From NCBI RefSeq assembly GCF_001305965.1, contig NZ_JXQC01000003.1, forward strand, positions 3,329,361-3,393,360: a DNA stretch of 64,000 bases, read 5' to 3'. This document shows positions 54,008-62,846 of this stretch, one piece after another. The notes below the pieces were generated by a model. The model ran no database searches and was not told the DNA's origin. It saw only the letters and a list, made by a program, of their open reading frames with translations. Position 1 is the stretch's first letter, and each line of letters opens with the position of its first letter. The DNA comes from Erythrobacter sp. SG61-1L. GTDB lineage: Bacteria > Pseudomonadota > Alphaproteobacteria > Sphingomonadales > Sphingomonadaceae. The position numbers and the translations under genes were made by a program.

Positions 54008-55239
54008 TGAAGCAGCCCCTGCCGTTTACGATCACCAATGGCACCCTGGTGACACCCGCCGGCCTTCGTAAGGGCGCTCTGCGCTGTGAAGGCGCGCGGA
54101 TCGTCGCGCTGGGCGATATTACGCCGCACGTGGGCGACCAAATCGTCGATGCCGCTGGCAAGCTGGTCGCGCCGGGCCTAGTGGACCTTGGTGTCTTCGC
54201 GGTCGACAAGCCCGCGTTCCATTTCGGCGGGATCACACGCGCGGCACTGATGCCCGACCAGAGCCCACCGCTGGACCATCCGGCGCGCATCCAGTTCCTG
54301 GCCTATAGCGGCAAGCCGGACCTGTGGGTCCATCCGCTCGCCGCCGCGACCGTGGGGCTGGAAGGCGGCAATCTGGCGGAGCTTGCGCTGATGCGCGATG
54401 CGGGTGCACGTGCCGTTGCCACCGGGCGCCGCTGGATCGCGGATTCTGGCGTGATGCTTCGCCTGCTGCGTTATGCGGCGATGCTGGACATGGTGGTTGT
54501 TACCCATGCCGAAGATGGCGGGCTGGTGGGCGAAGCCGTTGCGACGGCGGGCATGATGGCCACGCGCATGGGCCTGCCCAGTGCCCCGGCCGAAGCCGAG
54601 GCGCTTGCCGTTGCTCGCGACATCGCGCTGGCCGAACTGACGGGCGCGCGCATTCACCTGCGGCAGGTGACGACCCGTGCCGCGCTCGATCTGGTGCGGG
54701 CGGCCAAGCAGCGCGGCGTGGCAGTGACGGCCGGTGTGACGCCTGCCCACTTCATGCTTTCCGATCTGGCCACGGCGGAATTTCGTACCTTTGCCCGCAT
54801 GTCCCCACCGCTGCGCGAAGAGGCGGACCGGCAGGCGGTGATCGAGGCAATCGGCGAGGGCACGATCGATGTCGTTTCCAGTGGCCACGATCCGCGCGGA
54901 CCGGAAGACAAGCGCCTGCCATTCGCCGATGCGGAACCGGGCATGGCTGGGGCCGAAACCCTCCTGGCCATGGTGCTGACGCTGGTGCGCGACGGCGTAA
55001 TCGACATGGCCCGCGCCTTCGATCTGCTGGCTGCAAATCCGGCCGCACTGCTGGGCGTCGACGCCGGGGTACTGGCCGAGGGCATGCAGGCGGACATCGC
55101 GCTGATCGACGCTGAAAAGCCGTGGATCGTGCAATCCGCGAAGATGGAAGCGAGCGCGGGCAATACGCCGTTCGATGGCCAGCCCGCGCAGGGCCGTGTC
55201 ACGGCGCTCTACAAGGGCGGGGTACCGGTCGGGAACTGA
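54007..55239 (+). CDS. pyrX: Non-catalytic dihydroorotase-like protein (PyrC'/PyrX)
   Basis: A 410-residue amidohydrolase-fold protein like dihydroorotase but without the metal site. The usual DxHxH after APGLVDL is D60-L-G-V-F, so both histidines are lost, and the TDHAPH segment near the C-terminus is SGHDPR. THAEDGGL and GAETLLAMVL remain. In Pseudomonas-type organisms such inactive PyrC' partners hold PyrB in a dodecameric complex, and the two genes overlap as here. It should be structural rather than catalytic; an active pyrC must be elsewhere in the genome. Confidence 0.9.
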   Translation: MKQPLPFTITNGTLVTPAGLRKGALRCEGARIVALGDITPHVGDQIVDAAGKLVAPGLVDLGVFAVDKPAFHFGGITRAALMPDQSPPLDHPARIQFLAYSGKPDLWVHPLAAATVGLEGGNLAELALMRDAGARAVATGRRWIADSGVMLRLLRYAAMLDMVVVTHAEDGGLVGEAVATAGMMATRMGLPSAPAEAEALAVARDIALAELTGARIHLRQVTTRAALDLVRAAKQRGVAVTAGVTPAHFMLSDLATAEFRTFARMSPPLREEADRQAVIEAIGEGTIDVVSSGHDPRGPEDKRLPFADAEPGMAGAETLLAMVLTLVRDGVIDMARAFDLLAANPAALLGVDAGVLAEGMQADIALIDAEKPWIVQSAKMEASAGNTPFDGQPAQGRVTALYKGGVPVGN

Positions 55240-55276
55240 ATTCCCGCAGCTGCCCTTTCCCGTTCCCTGAATGAAA

Positions 55277-55312
55277 GGAAGGCCCCCGGCGGGGTTCCGC
55301 AGGGGGCCTTCC
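55277..55312 (-). terminator. Terminator between convergent pyrX and the SPOR/TPR gene
   Basis: An 11-base-pair perfect stem (GGAAGGCCCCC / GGGGGCCTTCC) with a 14-base loop lies between the two stops. On the minus strand it is followed by TTTCATT, fitting the end of the SPOR/TPR operon. On the plus strand it may also stop pyrX transcripts, although no T-run follows there. Confidence 0.72.
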
Positions 55313-55336
55313 GGGGGAAGCTCTCAGGCCGCTGCG

Positions 55337-56710
55337 TCAGCGGCTGGCGAGGCGCCGTCCATCATCGACAGTGCCCGGCAGCGGGCGGCCCTGAGCATAG
55401 GCAATGCAGCCATCGCCGCCTGCCTTGCTGACCTTGCCGCACATGGAGCGCGAACTGCCGGCCGAATAGCCGCCGGCGGCGACACGCCAGTAATTCCGCC
55501 CGTTCACGCGGGCCTCGGTCAGCACCATTTCGTGGTTCGCCAGTTCCGGATAGCGCTTCACGTAAATACCCCATGCGCGGCGTGCGCCCTGTTCGCTGGA
55601 GAACGAGCCGAGCTGGACCAGATGCGTGCCGTCTGCGGCAGCAACGCGGCTGGCCGCCTTGGCCGGCGCGCTCTTTGCTGCGGCAACCTTGGCAGGCTTC
55701 GGAGCGGGCGCGACGAAGCTGCGCGAATCGAGCGCGACCTTGCCGGTGGAAGCAGTATCGTTGCCCGAGAAAGCAGCCTGAAAGTCGCTGACGCGCTGCG
55801 GGCTGGGCGCCTTGTAGGCAGGGGCAGTGAAGGCCGGTTCCGGTGCATCGCCGATGGGCGGCAATTCGTAATTGCCCTGCACTTCATTGCCCAGCGCAAC
55901 GGCGGACTGTTCCGGCTCCGCCACAGGGGCAGGCACGGCAATTGCTTCGCTGGCGAGCTGTTCCGTGGTCGGGAAATTGGCGAGGGCAAGCTGGACCGGC
56001 TGGCCGGGATCACTCATCGCCGGGGCCACCTGCAGCAGCATGGCGACCCGCTGGCGGTAGGCGTTGGGGTGAACGCTTGCGGCCCATTCGGCCATCCGGT
56101 CGCCCACTTTCTCCGTGCCGAGATCCTGCTGTGCCGTCAGGCGGGCCTCGCGCCAACGGCCAGCCAGCGCATAGGAATAGGCCAGGTTCTGGCGCACCTT
56201 GGCGGTGTTCTCGCCATTGCGCAGGGCATTGGACAGCACGTGGATGCCGCGTTCGGGCTGGCCGGCAAGCGAATAGGCAAGGCCCAGATCGCCTGCGGCA
56301 ATATCGCCTTCATAGGATTTGAGCAGCGCGGATGCCTGCGCGCCCTTGCCGTCTGCCGCAAGGGCAAGGGCCAGGCTGAGCGCAGTGCGGGGCGAGTTGT
56401 CGCCCAGCTTCATCGCATCGTCGAAAGAGGTCGCTGCCGAAGCGAAGCGGCCGGTTTCGAGATAAGCGGAACCCAGCGTCGAGCGGAACTGCGCGTTGCG
56501 CGGTTCGGCCAGCACGGCGGCTTCCGCGTGCTGCACGGCGGTTTCATACTTGCCCTTGGCCAGCGCGGCCTCAGCCTTGGACGCCGAGAGATTGGCTGGC
56601 GGTGCGGAAGATGCGCAGCCCGTCAGCGTTACGCCGGCGAGCGCGGTGGTCAGGGCGAGGCCTAGCAGCCTTGCTTCCCTGGGTCCGATCGTCTTGGCGG
56701 TGCGGTTCAT
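55337..56710 (-). CDS. SPOR-domain lipoprotein with TPR repeats
   Basis: A 457-residue protein. The ATG at 56710 has AAGGGGA upstream; residues 1-31 form a lipoprotein signal ending LTGC. TPR-like repeats run from about 45 to 210 (AEAALAKGKYETAVQHAEAA, GSAYLETGRFASAATSFDDA and more). A Pro/Ala-rich linker follows, then a C-terminal SPOR domain from about 360 (THLVQLGSFSSEQGARRAW). SPOR domains bind denuded septal peptidoglycan. It ends a leftward operon after the ParA-like and ribbon-helix-helix genes. Confidence 0.87.
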   Translation of the reverse strand: MNRTAKTIGPREARLLGLALTTALAGVTLTGCASSAPPANLSASKAEAALAKGKYETAVQHAEAAVLAEPRNAQFRSTLGSAYLETGRFASAATSFDDAMKLGDNSPRTALSLALALAADGKGAQASALLKSYEGDIAAGDLGLAYSLAGQPERGIHVLSNALRNGENTAKVRQNLAYSYALAGRWREARLTAQQDLGTEKVGDRMAEWAASVHPNAYRQRVAMLLQVAPAMSDPGQPVQLALANFPTTEQLASEAIAVPAPVAEPEQSAVALGNEVQGNYELPPIGDAPEPAFTAPAYKAPSPQRVSDFQAAFSGNDTASTGKVALDSRSFVAPAPKPAKVAAAKSAPAKAASRVAAADGTHLVQLGSFSSEQGARRAWGIYVKRYPELANHEMVLTEARVNGRNYWRVAAGGYSAGSSRSMCGKVSKAGGDGCIAYAQGRPLPGTVDDGRRLASR

Positions 56711-56730
56711 GGTCACATCCCCTTGGGTAG

Positions 56731-57342
56731 TCATTTCCGCTTCAACTGGGCGGCAAGCGAATCGAGTTCAGGAATGCCCGAGAGCAGCCGGTCGAGAGCT
56801 TCGGTCACGATCTGCTGGGCGCTGAGATTGCGAATGGTGCAGGCCAGACGCAGCTTGAGGTGGCGTTCCGCGTCCACGCGCAGGGTGAAGGCGGCGCGGC
56901 GGCCGTCATCCAGTGCACTGCGGCGATCCGCGGCGCTGCGAGCCGAAGTGCGTGCATCCTGTTCGGCAGGAATCTGCGCAGCCGGCTGGGCCACCTTGCG
57001 GGCAATTTCTTCCTGCTGGCGCAGCACTTCGGGCATTTGCGGCGTGGATTCCGCGGAATCATCGTCCGCAAGGCCTGCGTCGCTGTCCGATTCGCCGGCA
57101 AGCGTGTCTTGGGTGTCGTTTCCTGCCGGTGCGTGCGTCAGTGCTACGACTTCGGCGGGGCGGGGCGATTCGTCTTCGCTTTCATGGCCCATATCGTTCC
57201 AGCCGAGATCTTCGATCGGTACGATGCCCTGGCGTTCATAGATACCGAAAGGCTGGAATTGCGCGCGCATCGCCGGGCGCGCGGCACCCTTGCGTGCGAG
57301 CAGCGTGGGGCCAAGCGACGCGAATGGCTTGGGCTCGCTCAT
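56731..57342 (-). CDS. Ribbon-helix-helix protein paired with the ParA-like ATPase
   Basis: A 203-residue protein. The N-terminal 150 residues are polar, acidic and probably disordered. The last 50 residues (FTLRVDAERHLKLRLACTIR, then SAQQIVTEALDRLLSGIP) look like a ribbon-helix-helix DNA-binding fold. It starts 11 bases after the ParA-like gene. In several plasmids a ParA partners with a small ribbon-helix-helix centromere-binding protein, and the same arrangement is suggested here, though no centromere repeats were seen nearby. Confidence 0.75.
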   Translation of the reverse strand: MSEPKPFASLGPTLLARKGAARPAMRAQFQPFGIYERQGIVPIEDLGWNDMGHESEDESPRPAEVVALTHAPAGNDTQDTLAGESDSDAGLADDDSAESTPQMPEVLRQQEEIARKVAQPAAQIPAEQDARTSARSAADRRSALDDGRRAAFTLRVDAERHLKLRLACTIRNLSAQQIVTEALDRLLSGIPELDSLAAQLKRK

Positions 57343-57353
57343 ACCGGCGGGCC

Positions 57354-58070
57354 TCAATTCTGGGCCACCCGGCGGCCGAACCCGCCAGCAGGACGATACA
57401 TTCCGGACACCTGAGCCACGCCGGGAGCGGCGAAGACGGTGCGGCGGAAGTTCTTTTCCAGGCGGTCGGAGATGTAATTCCACAGCGCGGCGATCTCGTG
57501 GGCGGATTTGCCCGAGGGATCGACTTCCATCACCGTGCGCCCGTCGATCATCGAGGCGGCGAAATCGGTGCGATGGTGCAGGGTGATCGGGGCGACCGTG
57601 CCGTGCTGCGACAGGGCAACGGCGGCTTCGGACGTGATCTTGGCCTTGGGCGTCGCGGCATTGACCACGAAGATCAGCGGCTTGCCCGCGCGCTCGCACA
57701 AATCCACTGTCGCGCCGACGGCCCGCAGATCGTGCGGGCTGGGGCGGGTGGGAACCACGATCAGTTCGGCGACCGAGATCACTGACTGGATCGCCATGGT
57801 GATTGCAGGCGGGGTGTCGATTACGGCCAGCTTGAAGCCCTGCTGGCGCAGAGTCGCCAGATCGTTCGCCAGGCGGGCGACAGTCGTCTGGGCAAAGGCG
57901 GGATATTCGGCCTCGCGCTCGTTCCACCAGTCGGCAAGCGAGCCTTGCGGGTCGATGTCGATAAGCACCACGGGGCCTGCGCCGGCACGCTGGGCCTGCA
58001 CGGCGAGGTGTCCAGACAGGGTGGTCTTGCCAGAACCACCTTTCTGCGATGCCAATGCCAATACGCGCAA
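57354..58070 (-). CDS. ParA-family ATPase (TTG start)
   Basis: A 238-residue deviant-Walker ATPase: ALASQKGGSGKTTLSGHL at the N-terminus, the Walker A' Asp in DIDPQGSLADWW, and VIDTPPAITMAI. The TTG at 58070 is chosen because AGGGGGAT lies about 7 bases upstream; the alternative TTG at 58133 would add 21 residues with no ParA counterpart. The C-terminal 30 residues carry RPAGGFGRRVAQN. It heads the operon with the ribbon-helix-helix and SPOR/TPR genes and is divergent from another SPOR protein, so it may position an envelope or chromosome-associated complex. Confidence 0.83.
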   Translation of the reverse strand: MRVLALASQKGGSGKTTLSGHLAVQAQRAGAGPVVLIDIDPQGSLADWWNEREAEYPAFAQTTVARLANDLATLRQQGFKLAVIDTPPAITMAIQSVISVAELIVVPTRPSPHDLRAVGATVDLCERAGKPLIFVVNAATPKAKITSEAAVALSQHGTVAPITLHHRTDFAASMIDGRTVMEVDPSGKSAHEIAALWNYISDRLEKNFRRTVFAAPGVAQVSGMYRPAGGFGRRVAQN

Positions 58071-58328
58071 GGTCGATCCCCCTGGGTTCACTGGTTTACA
58101 AGCCGGACAAGTCCTCGAATTCCGGCATTTCAAGTTCCGGGATCGCAGATCACCCCTAATTTTCAGTTAATGGGGCCGGGAATAGCGGTAGGCCGGTTGC
58201 GCCGATTGGCGTTGGGGCCGAACCGGGCCAGTCGAGGTTTGCTAACCGGCTGTTCACCATGTCATTCTATGCGGTGCGGAAATGCCCGGCGGGCAAGGCG
58301 GGCGGCACAGCCAAAAGGGGCAAGCAAG

Positions 58329-59657
58329 GTGAGCGCAGCGACTATGGCGACAATTCGCCCGACAGGATTGATAGCCGGGCTGATCGCGCTGGCATTCGCG
58401 GCGCCCGCGCTGGCGGATGTGAAGGCTGGCGTCGATGCCTGGAGCAAGGGTGATTACGCCGCCGCCGTGGCCGAATGGCAGGGGCCTGCCAAAACGGGCG
58501 ATGCCGATGCGATGTTCAACATGGCGCAGGCCTATCGCCTTGGCCGGGGGGTGGAGGAAGATTCCTCCATGGCGGAATATTACTATGCCCGTGCTGCGGA
58601 AAAGGGGCACATCCGCGCCGCCGATGTCTATGGCCTGATCCTGTTCCAGACCGGGCGCCAGCAGCAGGCATTGCCCTATGTGCAGGATGCCGCGCGCCGG
58701 GGCGATCCGCGCTCGCAATATTTGCTGGGCATTGCCCATTTCAACGGCGATCTGGTGCCCAAGGACTGGGTGCGGGCCTATGCCCTGCTTACTCTCGCCA
58801 ATTCGCAAGGCCTGCCTCAGGCGGGGCCGGCACTGGCGGAAATGGACCAGTACGTGCCCTTCGCCCAACGCCAGCAGGCCGCGACCCTGGCAGTGGAAAT
58901 GCAGCAGCAGGCCGATACCGCGCGCGCCAGTGAACTGGCGGCGTTCGATCTGGCGGCCGTGGATGGCGATCCGGCACTTGCCGCGCGGCCGGTGGTGAAT
59001 ACGGCGCCCAAGGCGGCGGGGGCCACGGCGCCGCTGGCCAGTGCCTCGCCCCGCGTGCCGCAGCCGGTGCAGTCCACTTTCGTGCCGCCTTCCACGGCCT
59101 CTGCCGAAGAGGCCGTGCGGCAGGCGATGACGGCCGATGGAACCGAAAGCCCGGCCACGGCCGGGGCAGATTTTGCCCGGCCCAATGCCCCCAAAACCGC
59201 GCCAACGCAGCCGCAGCCTTCGGGCGTGGTGCAGCGCCCGCTCAATGGATCGCCTGCCCCGGAGATTGCGATTGCACCCGCGCCGGCCTCGGCGGCACCC
59301 AAGGTCGATGCGCCGAGGCCCCCAGCGCCGAGGCCCGTAGCCAAACCTCCTGCTGCCAAACCTCCCGCGCCCAACCCTCCCGCGGCCAAGCCTCCCGCGA
59401 CCAGGCCCGCACAGGCGGCGGCTCCTGCAAGCGGGCCGTGGAAGCTGCAGCTCGGTGCCTTCGGTGTGAAGGGCAATGCAGAGAAGCTGTGGGCGCAGCT
59501 TTCCTCCCGCCCGGAACTTTCCGGCAAGCAGCGGATTCTCGTTCCGTCGGGCAAAGTGACCAAACTGCTAGCAGGCGGCTTTGCCTCGCGCGCGGATGCG
59601 GATAGGGCCTGCGCGAAACTGAAGGCGGCCGGGCAGGAGTGCCTCGTTACCCAGTAA
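58329..59657 (+). CDS. Sel1-repeat and SPOR-domain exported protein
   Basis: A 442-residue protein with a signal peptide ending at about residue 29 (APALAD). Sel1-like repeats span about 35-160 (AEWQGPAKTGDADAMFNMAQA, EYYYARAAEKGHIRAADVYG, ALPYVQDAARRGDPRSQYLLG). A low-complexity Pro/Ala/Lys linker with repeated KPPAxxPP units covers about 330-360, and a C-terminal SPOR domain runs from about 370 (GPWKLQLGAFGVKGNAEKLW). GTG 58329 has AAGGGG eight bases upstream; ATG 58344 is possible. It shares a 258-base divergent region with the ParA-like gene. Confidence 0.83.
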   Translation: MSAATMATIRPTGLIAGLIALAFAAPALADVKAGVDAWSKGDYAAAVAEWQGPAKTGDADAMFNMAQAYRLGRGVEEDSSMAEYYYARAAEKGHIRAADVYGLILFQTGRQQQALPYVQDAARRGDPRSQYLLGIAHFNGDLVPKDWVRAYALLTLANSQGLPQAGPALAEMDQYVPFAQRQQAATLAVEMQQQADTARASELAAFDLAAVDGDPALAARPVVNTAPKAAGATAPLASASPRVPQPVQSTFVPPSTASAEEAVRQAMTADGTESPATAGADFARPNAPKTAPTQPQPSGVVQRPLNGSPAPEIAIAPAPASAAPKVDAPRPPAPRPVAKPPAAKPPAPNPPAAKPPATRPAQAAAPASGPWKLQLGAFGVKGNAEKLWAQLSSRPELSGKQRILVPSGKVTKLLAGGFASRADADRACAKLKAAGQECLVTQ

Positions 59658-59698
59658 ACCCGGCGGGCAAGTCTCCCGCCCTTGATTAAGGACGGGAC

Positions 59699-60976
59699 AT
59701 GCAGTCGATCGCGCGGGGCGTAGAGGGGGCTTCCGGCCCTGTCGCACCGGTTGCGCCGGAGCACAGGCTCGTCTCGCTGGACTTCATTCGCGGCATTGCG
59801 GTGCTGGGTATCCTGTTCGCCAATATCGTCGCCTTCGCTCAGCCCTATCTGGCCTATGGCTGGCCGCTGGGCTTCGGCCGCCAGCCTGATGTGGTGGAGA
59901 CGGGGCTGTGGCTGGCGCAATTCCTGTTGATCGACGGCAAGATGCGCGGGCTGTTCACGCTGCTTTTCGGGGCGGGGATGGCCCTGTTCGCCACGCGGGC
60001 GGCCTTGCACGGGGGCGGGATCGGGCTGCAATTGCGGCGGCTGGGCTGGCTGATGCTGTTCGGCATCGCCCATTTCTTCCTGCTGTTCTGGGGCGACATA
60101 TTGTTCCTCTATGGAATCGCCGGGCTGATCTCCTTGCCCTTTCTGGCCATGCCTGCACGGTTGCTGCTGCGCGTGGGGCTGCTGTGGTACGGTGCGGCGG
60201 CGATCTATCTGATCGTCTCCCTCACCGGTACGCTGGTGCTGGAACAGGACGTGCAGGCTCAGCAGGCCAACCCGGCGCTGCACGGCGCGCTTGTGGAGAT
60301 GGAGAGCGACCGGCTGATCGACGCCGAGGCAGAGCGGGCCGCCTTCACCTCGGGCAGTTATGCGCAGGAATTCGCCTATGTCGTAGAGGCGCGGTCTCAC
60401 CTGCTGGGCGAATATCCCACCTTTGCCCTGCTGGAGACCGTGCCGCTGATGCTGATCGGCATGGCACTCTATCGGCTGGGTTTCTTTGCCGGGGGGTGTG
60501 ATCCCGGGCGGATGCGTCGCTGGGGCTGGGCAGGCGTACTGGGCGGCGGTGCGGTTTCATTGCTCATGGGACTGTGGGCAATAGATTGCGGCTTTCCCTA
60601 TTGGCTCACTCGCTTCGTGTCGGACTTTGCGGGGCAATTGCCGCGCATTGCCATGGTGCTGGGGCTGGCCGCGTTGCTGATCCAATGGGCGCCGCATGCA
60701 GTGCAGGGCTGGCTGGGCCAGCGGCTGACGGCGGCCGGGCGCATGGCCTTCACCAACTATATCGCCACTTCGGCGGTGATGATGCTCGCGTTCCGCCACT
60801 GGGCGGGCGGGCTTTGGGGAGAACTGGGCCGCGGCGGGCTGTTGCCCTTTGCCATTGCCGGCTGCGCCCTGATCCTTGCCTGGTCTAAACCCTGGCTTGC
60901 CCGCTTCCGCTATGGCCCGCTGGAATGGCTGTGGCGCTGCCTGTCGTACTGGAGGCTGTTTCCGCTCCGCCGTTGA
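59699..60976 (+). CDS. DUF418 membrane protein
   Basis: A 425-residue polytopic protein with about nine hydrophobic segments. The N-terminus LVSLDFIRGIAVLGILFANI and the C-terminal RMAFTNYIATSAVMM with a closing aromatic segment identify the DUF418/YeiB-like family. Members have no clear function but are linked to transport or acyl-group metabolism. It follows the Sel1-SPOR gene after 41 bases and could be co-transcribed. Confidence 0.85.
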   Translation: MQSIARGVEGASGPVAPVAPEHRLVSLDFIRGIAVLGILFANIVAFAQPYLAYGWPLGFGRQPDVVETGLWLAQFLLIDGKMRGLFTLLFGAGMALFATRAALHGGGIGLQLRRLGWLMLFGIAHFFLLFWGDILFLYGIAGLISLPFLAMPARLLLRVGLLWYGAAAIYLIVSLTGTLVLEQDVQAQQANPALHGALVEMESDRLIDAEAERAAFTSGSYAQEFAYVVEARSHLLGEYPTFALLETVPLMLIGMALYRLGFFAGGCDPGRMRRWGWAGVLGGGAVSLLMGLWAIDCGFPYWLTRFVSDFAGQLPRIAMVLGLAALLIQWAPHAVQGWLGQRLTAAGRMAFTNYIATSAVMMLAFRHWAGGLWGELGRGGLLPFAIAGCALILAWSKPWLARFRYGPLEWLWRCLSYWRLFPLRR

Positions 60977-60995
60977 CGCAGATTCTTCTTGCTAC

Positions 60996-61010
60996 TGCAA
61001 TCCATTCGCA
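60996..61010. promoter_or_regulatory. Candidate iron-responsive (Fur-type) box upstream of bfd
   Basis: TGCAATCCATTCGCA resembles the imperfect dyad TGCGAATGATTCGCA-like boxes bound by Fur/Irr regulators in alphaproteobacteria. It lies 14-28 bases upstream of the bfd ATG, where a promoter or operator would be expected for iron control. The left half is degenerate. Confidence 0.4.
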
Positions 61011-61023
61011 TTAACAGAAGCGC

Positions 61024-61230
61024 ATGTATATCTGCATCTGCAACGCCATCCGTGAGTGCGATCTGCGCGCCGCCGCGCGCTGTCATGCAGGCGATCCCGA
61101 CACGGTTTACGAAAAACTGGGCAAGCATCCGCAATGCGGCCAGTGCCTGGACGAAGCAGCCGAAATCCTGATCGAGGAACGCGGCGGCACGCCTGAAACC
61201 GCCCCCGATTTCACGCTCGTCCGCGCCTGA
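61024..61230 (+). CDS. bfd: Bacterioferritin-associated ferredoxin
   Basis: A 68-residue [2Fe-2S] protein that helps release iron from bacterioferritin. The four cluster ligands are Cys4, Cys6, Cys38 and Cys41 (MYICICNAIRE and QCGQCLDEA). It lies upstream of bfr in the same direction with a short hairpin terminator between them, and is probably induced under iron limitation. Confidence 0.93.
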   Translation: MYICICNAIRECDLRAAARCHAGDPDTVYEKLGKHPQCGQCLDEAAEILIEERGGTPETAPDFTLVRA

Positions 61231-61267
61231 GGGCGGGCGCTTCCACTATCGCAAATCACTCGCAACA

Positions 61268-61287
61268 CCGCAGAAATGCGGGGTTTT
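61268..61287 (+). terminator. Probable terminator of bfd
   Basis: CCGCA-GAAA-TGCGG, a 5-base stem with a stable GNRA-type tetraloop, is followed by GG and TTTTCTT. It lies 37 bases after the bfd stop and 80 bases before bfr, so bfr probably has its own promoter. Confidence 0.55.
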
Positions 61288-61366
61288 CTTCGCGCGGCCC
61301 TTGCCTTCCTTGCAGGTGGGGCGCATTCTGACACAATCCTGACTTCAGCAGCATAAGGGGCCGGCC

Positions 61367-61843
61367 ATGAAGGGCGACGCCAAGGTCATCGAGTTCCTCA
61401 ACAAGGCGCTCACCAACGAACTCACCGCGATCAACCAGTACTGGCTGCACTACCGCACGCTGAAACACTGGGGCGTTTCCAAGCTCGCCGAGAAGGAACG
61501 CGAAGAATCGATCGACGAAATGAAGCATGCCGACGTTCTGGCCGAACGCGTGCTGTTCCTCGACGGGCTGCCCAACTTCCAGGCGATCAACCGGCTCAAG
61601 GTGGGTGAGACGGTGGAGGAAATCCTCAAGGCCGATCTCGCGCTGGAGATGGAAGCCATCCCCATGCTGCGCGACGCAATCGAATATTGCGAAACCGTGC
61701 GTGACTATGTGAGCCGCGAAATCTTCGAGCGCATCCTCGAAAGCGAGGAAGAGCATGTCGATTTCCTCGAAACCCAGTTCGACATGATCGAACGGATGGG
61801 CCTGCAGAACTACGTCCAGTTGAACAGCGAAGCGGCGGAGTAA
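61367..61843 (+). CDS. bfr: Bacterioferritin
   Basis: A 158-residue iron-storage ferritin. Ferroxidase ligands Glu18, Glu51 and His54 (NELTAINQ and DEMKHAD) and the later Glu/His pair in SEEEHVDFLE are present. Met52 is the heme-bridging residue, which identifies bacterioferritin rather than ferritin. It forms a 24-subunit shell in the cytoplasm and works with bfd, encoded just upstream. Confidence 0.96.
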   Translation: MKGDAKVIEFLNKALTNELTAINQYWLHYRTLKHWGVSKLAEKEREESIDEMKHADVLAERVLFLDGLPNFQAINRLKVGETVEEILKADLALEMEAIPMLRDAIEYCETVRDYVSREIFERILESEEEHVDFLETQFDMIERMGLQNYVQLNSEAAE

Positions 61844-61855
61844 CCGCCCGCCCCG

Positions 61856-62752
61856 TCAGGCCGCCTCCCTGGCGAAGCGGCCCGGCGGCACACCCGTGTG
61901 CCGGGTGAAGGCTGTGCTGAACGCGCTGGGCGAGCCATAGCCGGTTCGCTCGGCGATTTCGGCCAGCGGCACCTGCCGTTCGCGCAGCAGTTCTCTGGCC
62001 AGCGCCATGCGCCAGGCCAGCAGATATTCCATCGGCGGCACGCCGACGATTCGGGTGAACCGGTCAAAAAAGGCGGAGCGGGACAGGGCTGCCTCGCCGG
62101 CAAGCTCTGCCACCGTCCAGCCGCGCGCCGGATCGCCATGCATCAGCCGCAGCGCATCGGCGAGGCGCGGATCGGCAAGGCCGCGGAGCAGCCCTGCTGG
62201 AGTATCCTCGCGAACGGTGCGCAAAGCCTCCACCAGCAGCACTTCCACCAGCCTTGCGAGCACCAGATCCCGGCCGGGACGGCCTTCCAGTGCTTCTTCC
62301 CGCACCAGTTGCACTACGCGCCCCAGCCGGTCGGCATCGCGCAACAGCACCATCGGCGGCAACAGCGATACGAGCAGGTTCGCATCCGGCGAATCGAATA
62401 GGAAATAACCACCCAGCAAGCGCACATCCGGCGGCCCGTCCTTCCGGCCGTGGCGGACTTCGCCGCTGGCAGCCGCCGCTTCATGCGGGTCGATCGGGGT
62501 GGGGCGGGCCGGTTCGAAGCCAGACATGGTGAAGCCGGGTGTGGCCGGCAGCAGCACGAAATCTCCGGGAAGGAGCGTTACGGGATCGAGCCCGCCCACG
62601 GCCAGCCTGCAGCCGCCTTCCAGCACGGTGCAGAAACTCGGCTGTCCGAAATCGGAATAGTGCACTGCCCAACGCCCCGCGCCGCTGATCCCCTTGGTGA
62701 ACACGGTGCGTGGGCGCAGCAGCGCCATGATCTGTGAAAGTGGATCGCTCAC
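61856..62752 (-). CDS. AraC-family regulator with N-terminal cupin sensor
   Basis: A 298-residue regulator. The N-terminal cupin-6 type domain (HYSDFGQPSFCTVLEGGCRL, LLPGDFVLLPATPGFTMSG) probably binds a small ligand. The C-terminal region holds two helix-turn-helices (TVAELAGEAALSRSAFFDRF and LAEIAERTGYGSPSAFSTAF) and the family end VPPGRFAREAA. It is divergent from an SDR gene with a 94-base gap, and is the likely regulator of that enzyme. Confidence 0.9.
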   Translation of the reverse strand: MSDPLSQIMALLRPRTVFTKGISGAGRWAVHYSDFGQPSFCTVLEGGCRLAVGGLDPVTLLPGDFVLLPATPGFTMSGFEPARPTPIDPHEAAAASGEVRHGRKDGPPDVRLLGGYFLFDSPDANLLVSLLPPMVLLRDADRLGRVVQLVREEALEGRPGRDLVLARLVEVLLVEALRTVREDTPAGLLRGLADPRLADALRLMHGDPARGWTVAELAGEAALSRSAFFDRFTRIVGVPPMEYLLAWRMALARELLRERQVPLAEIAERTGYGSPSAFSTAFTRHTGVPPGRFAREAA

Positions 62753-62846
62753 TCCTGGACTATAGCGAATAAAATCCAGATTTTGAATTATAGATCGTCC
62801 CGATTGTGTCTCCTACCGTCCGGGTAGTGAATTGAAGGAGACGCAT

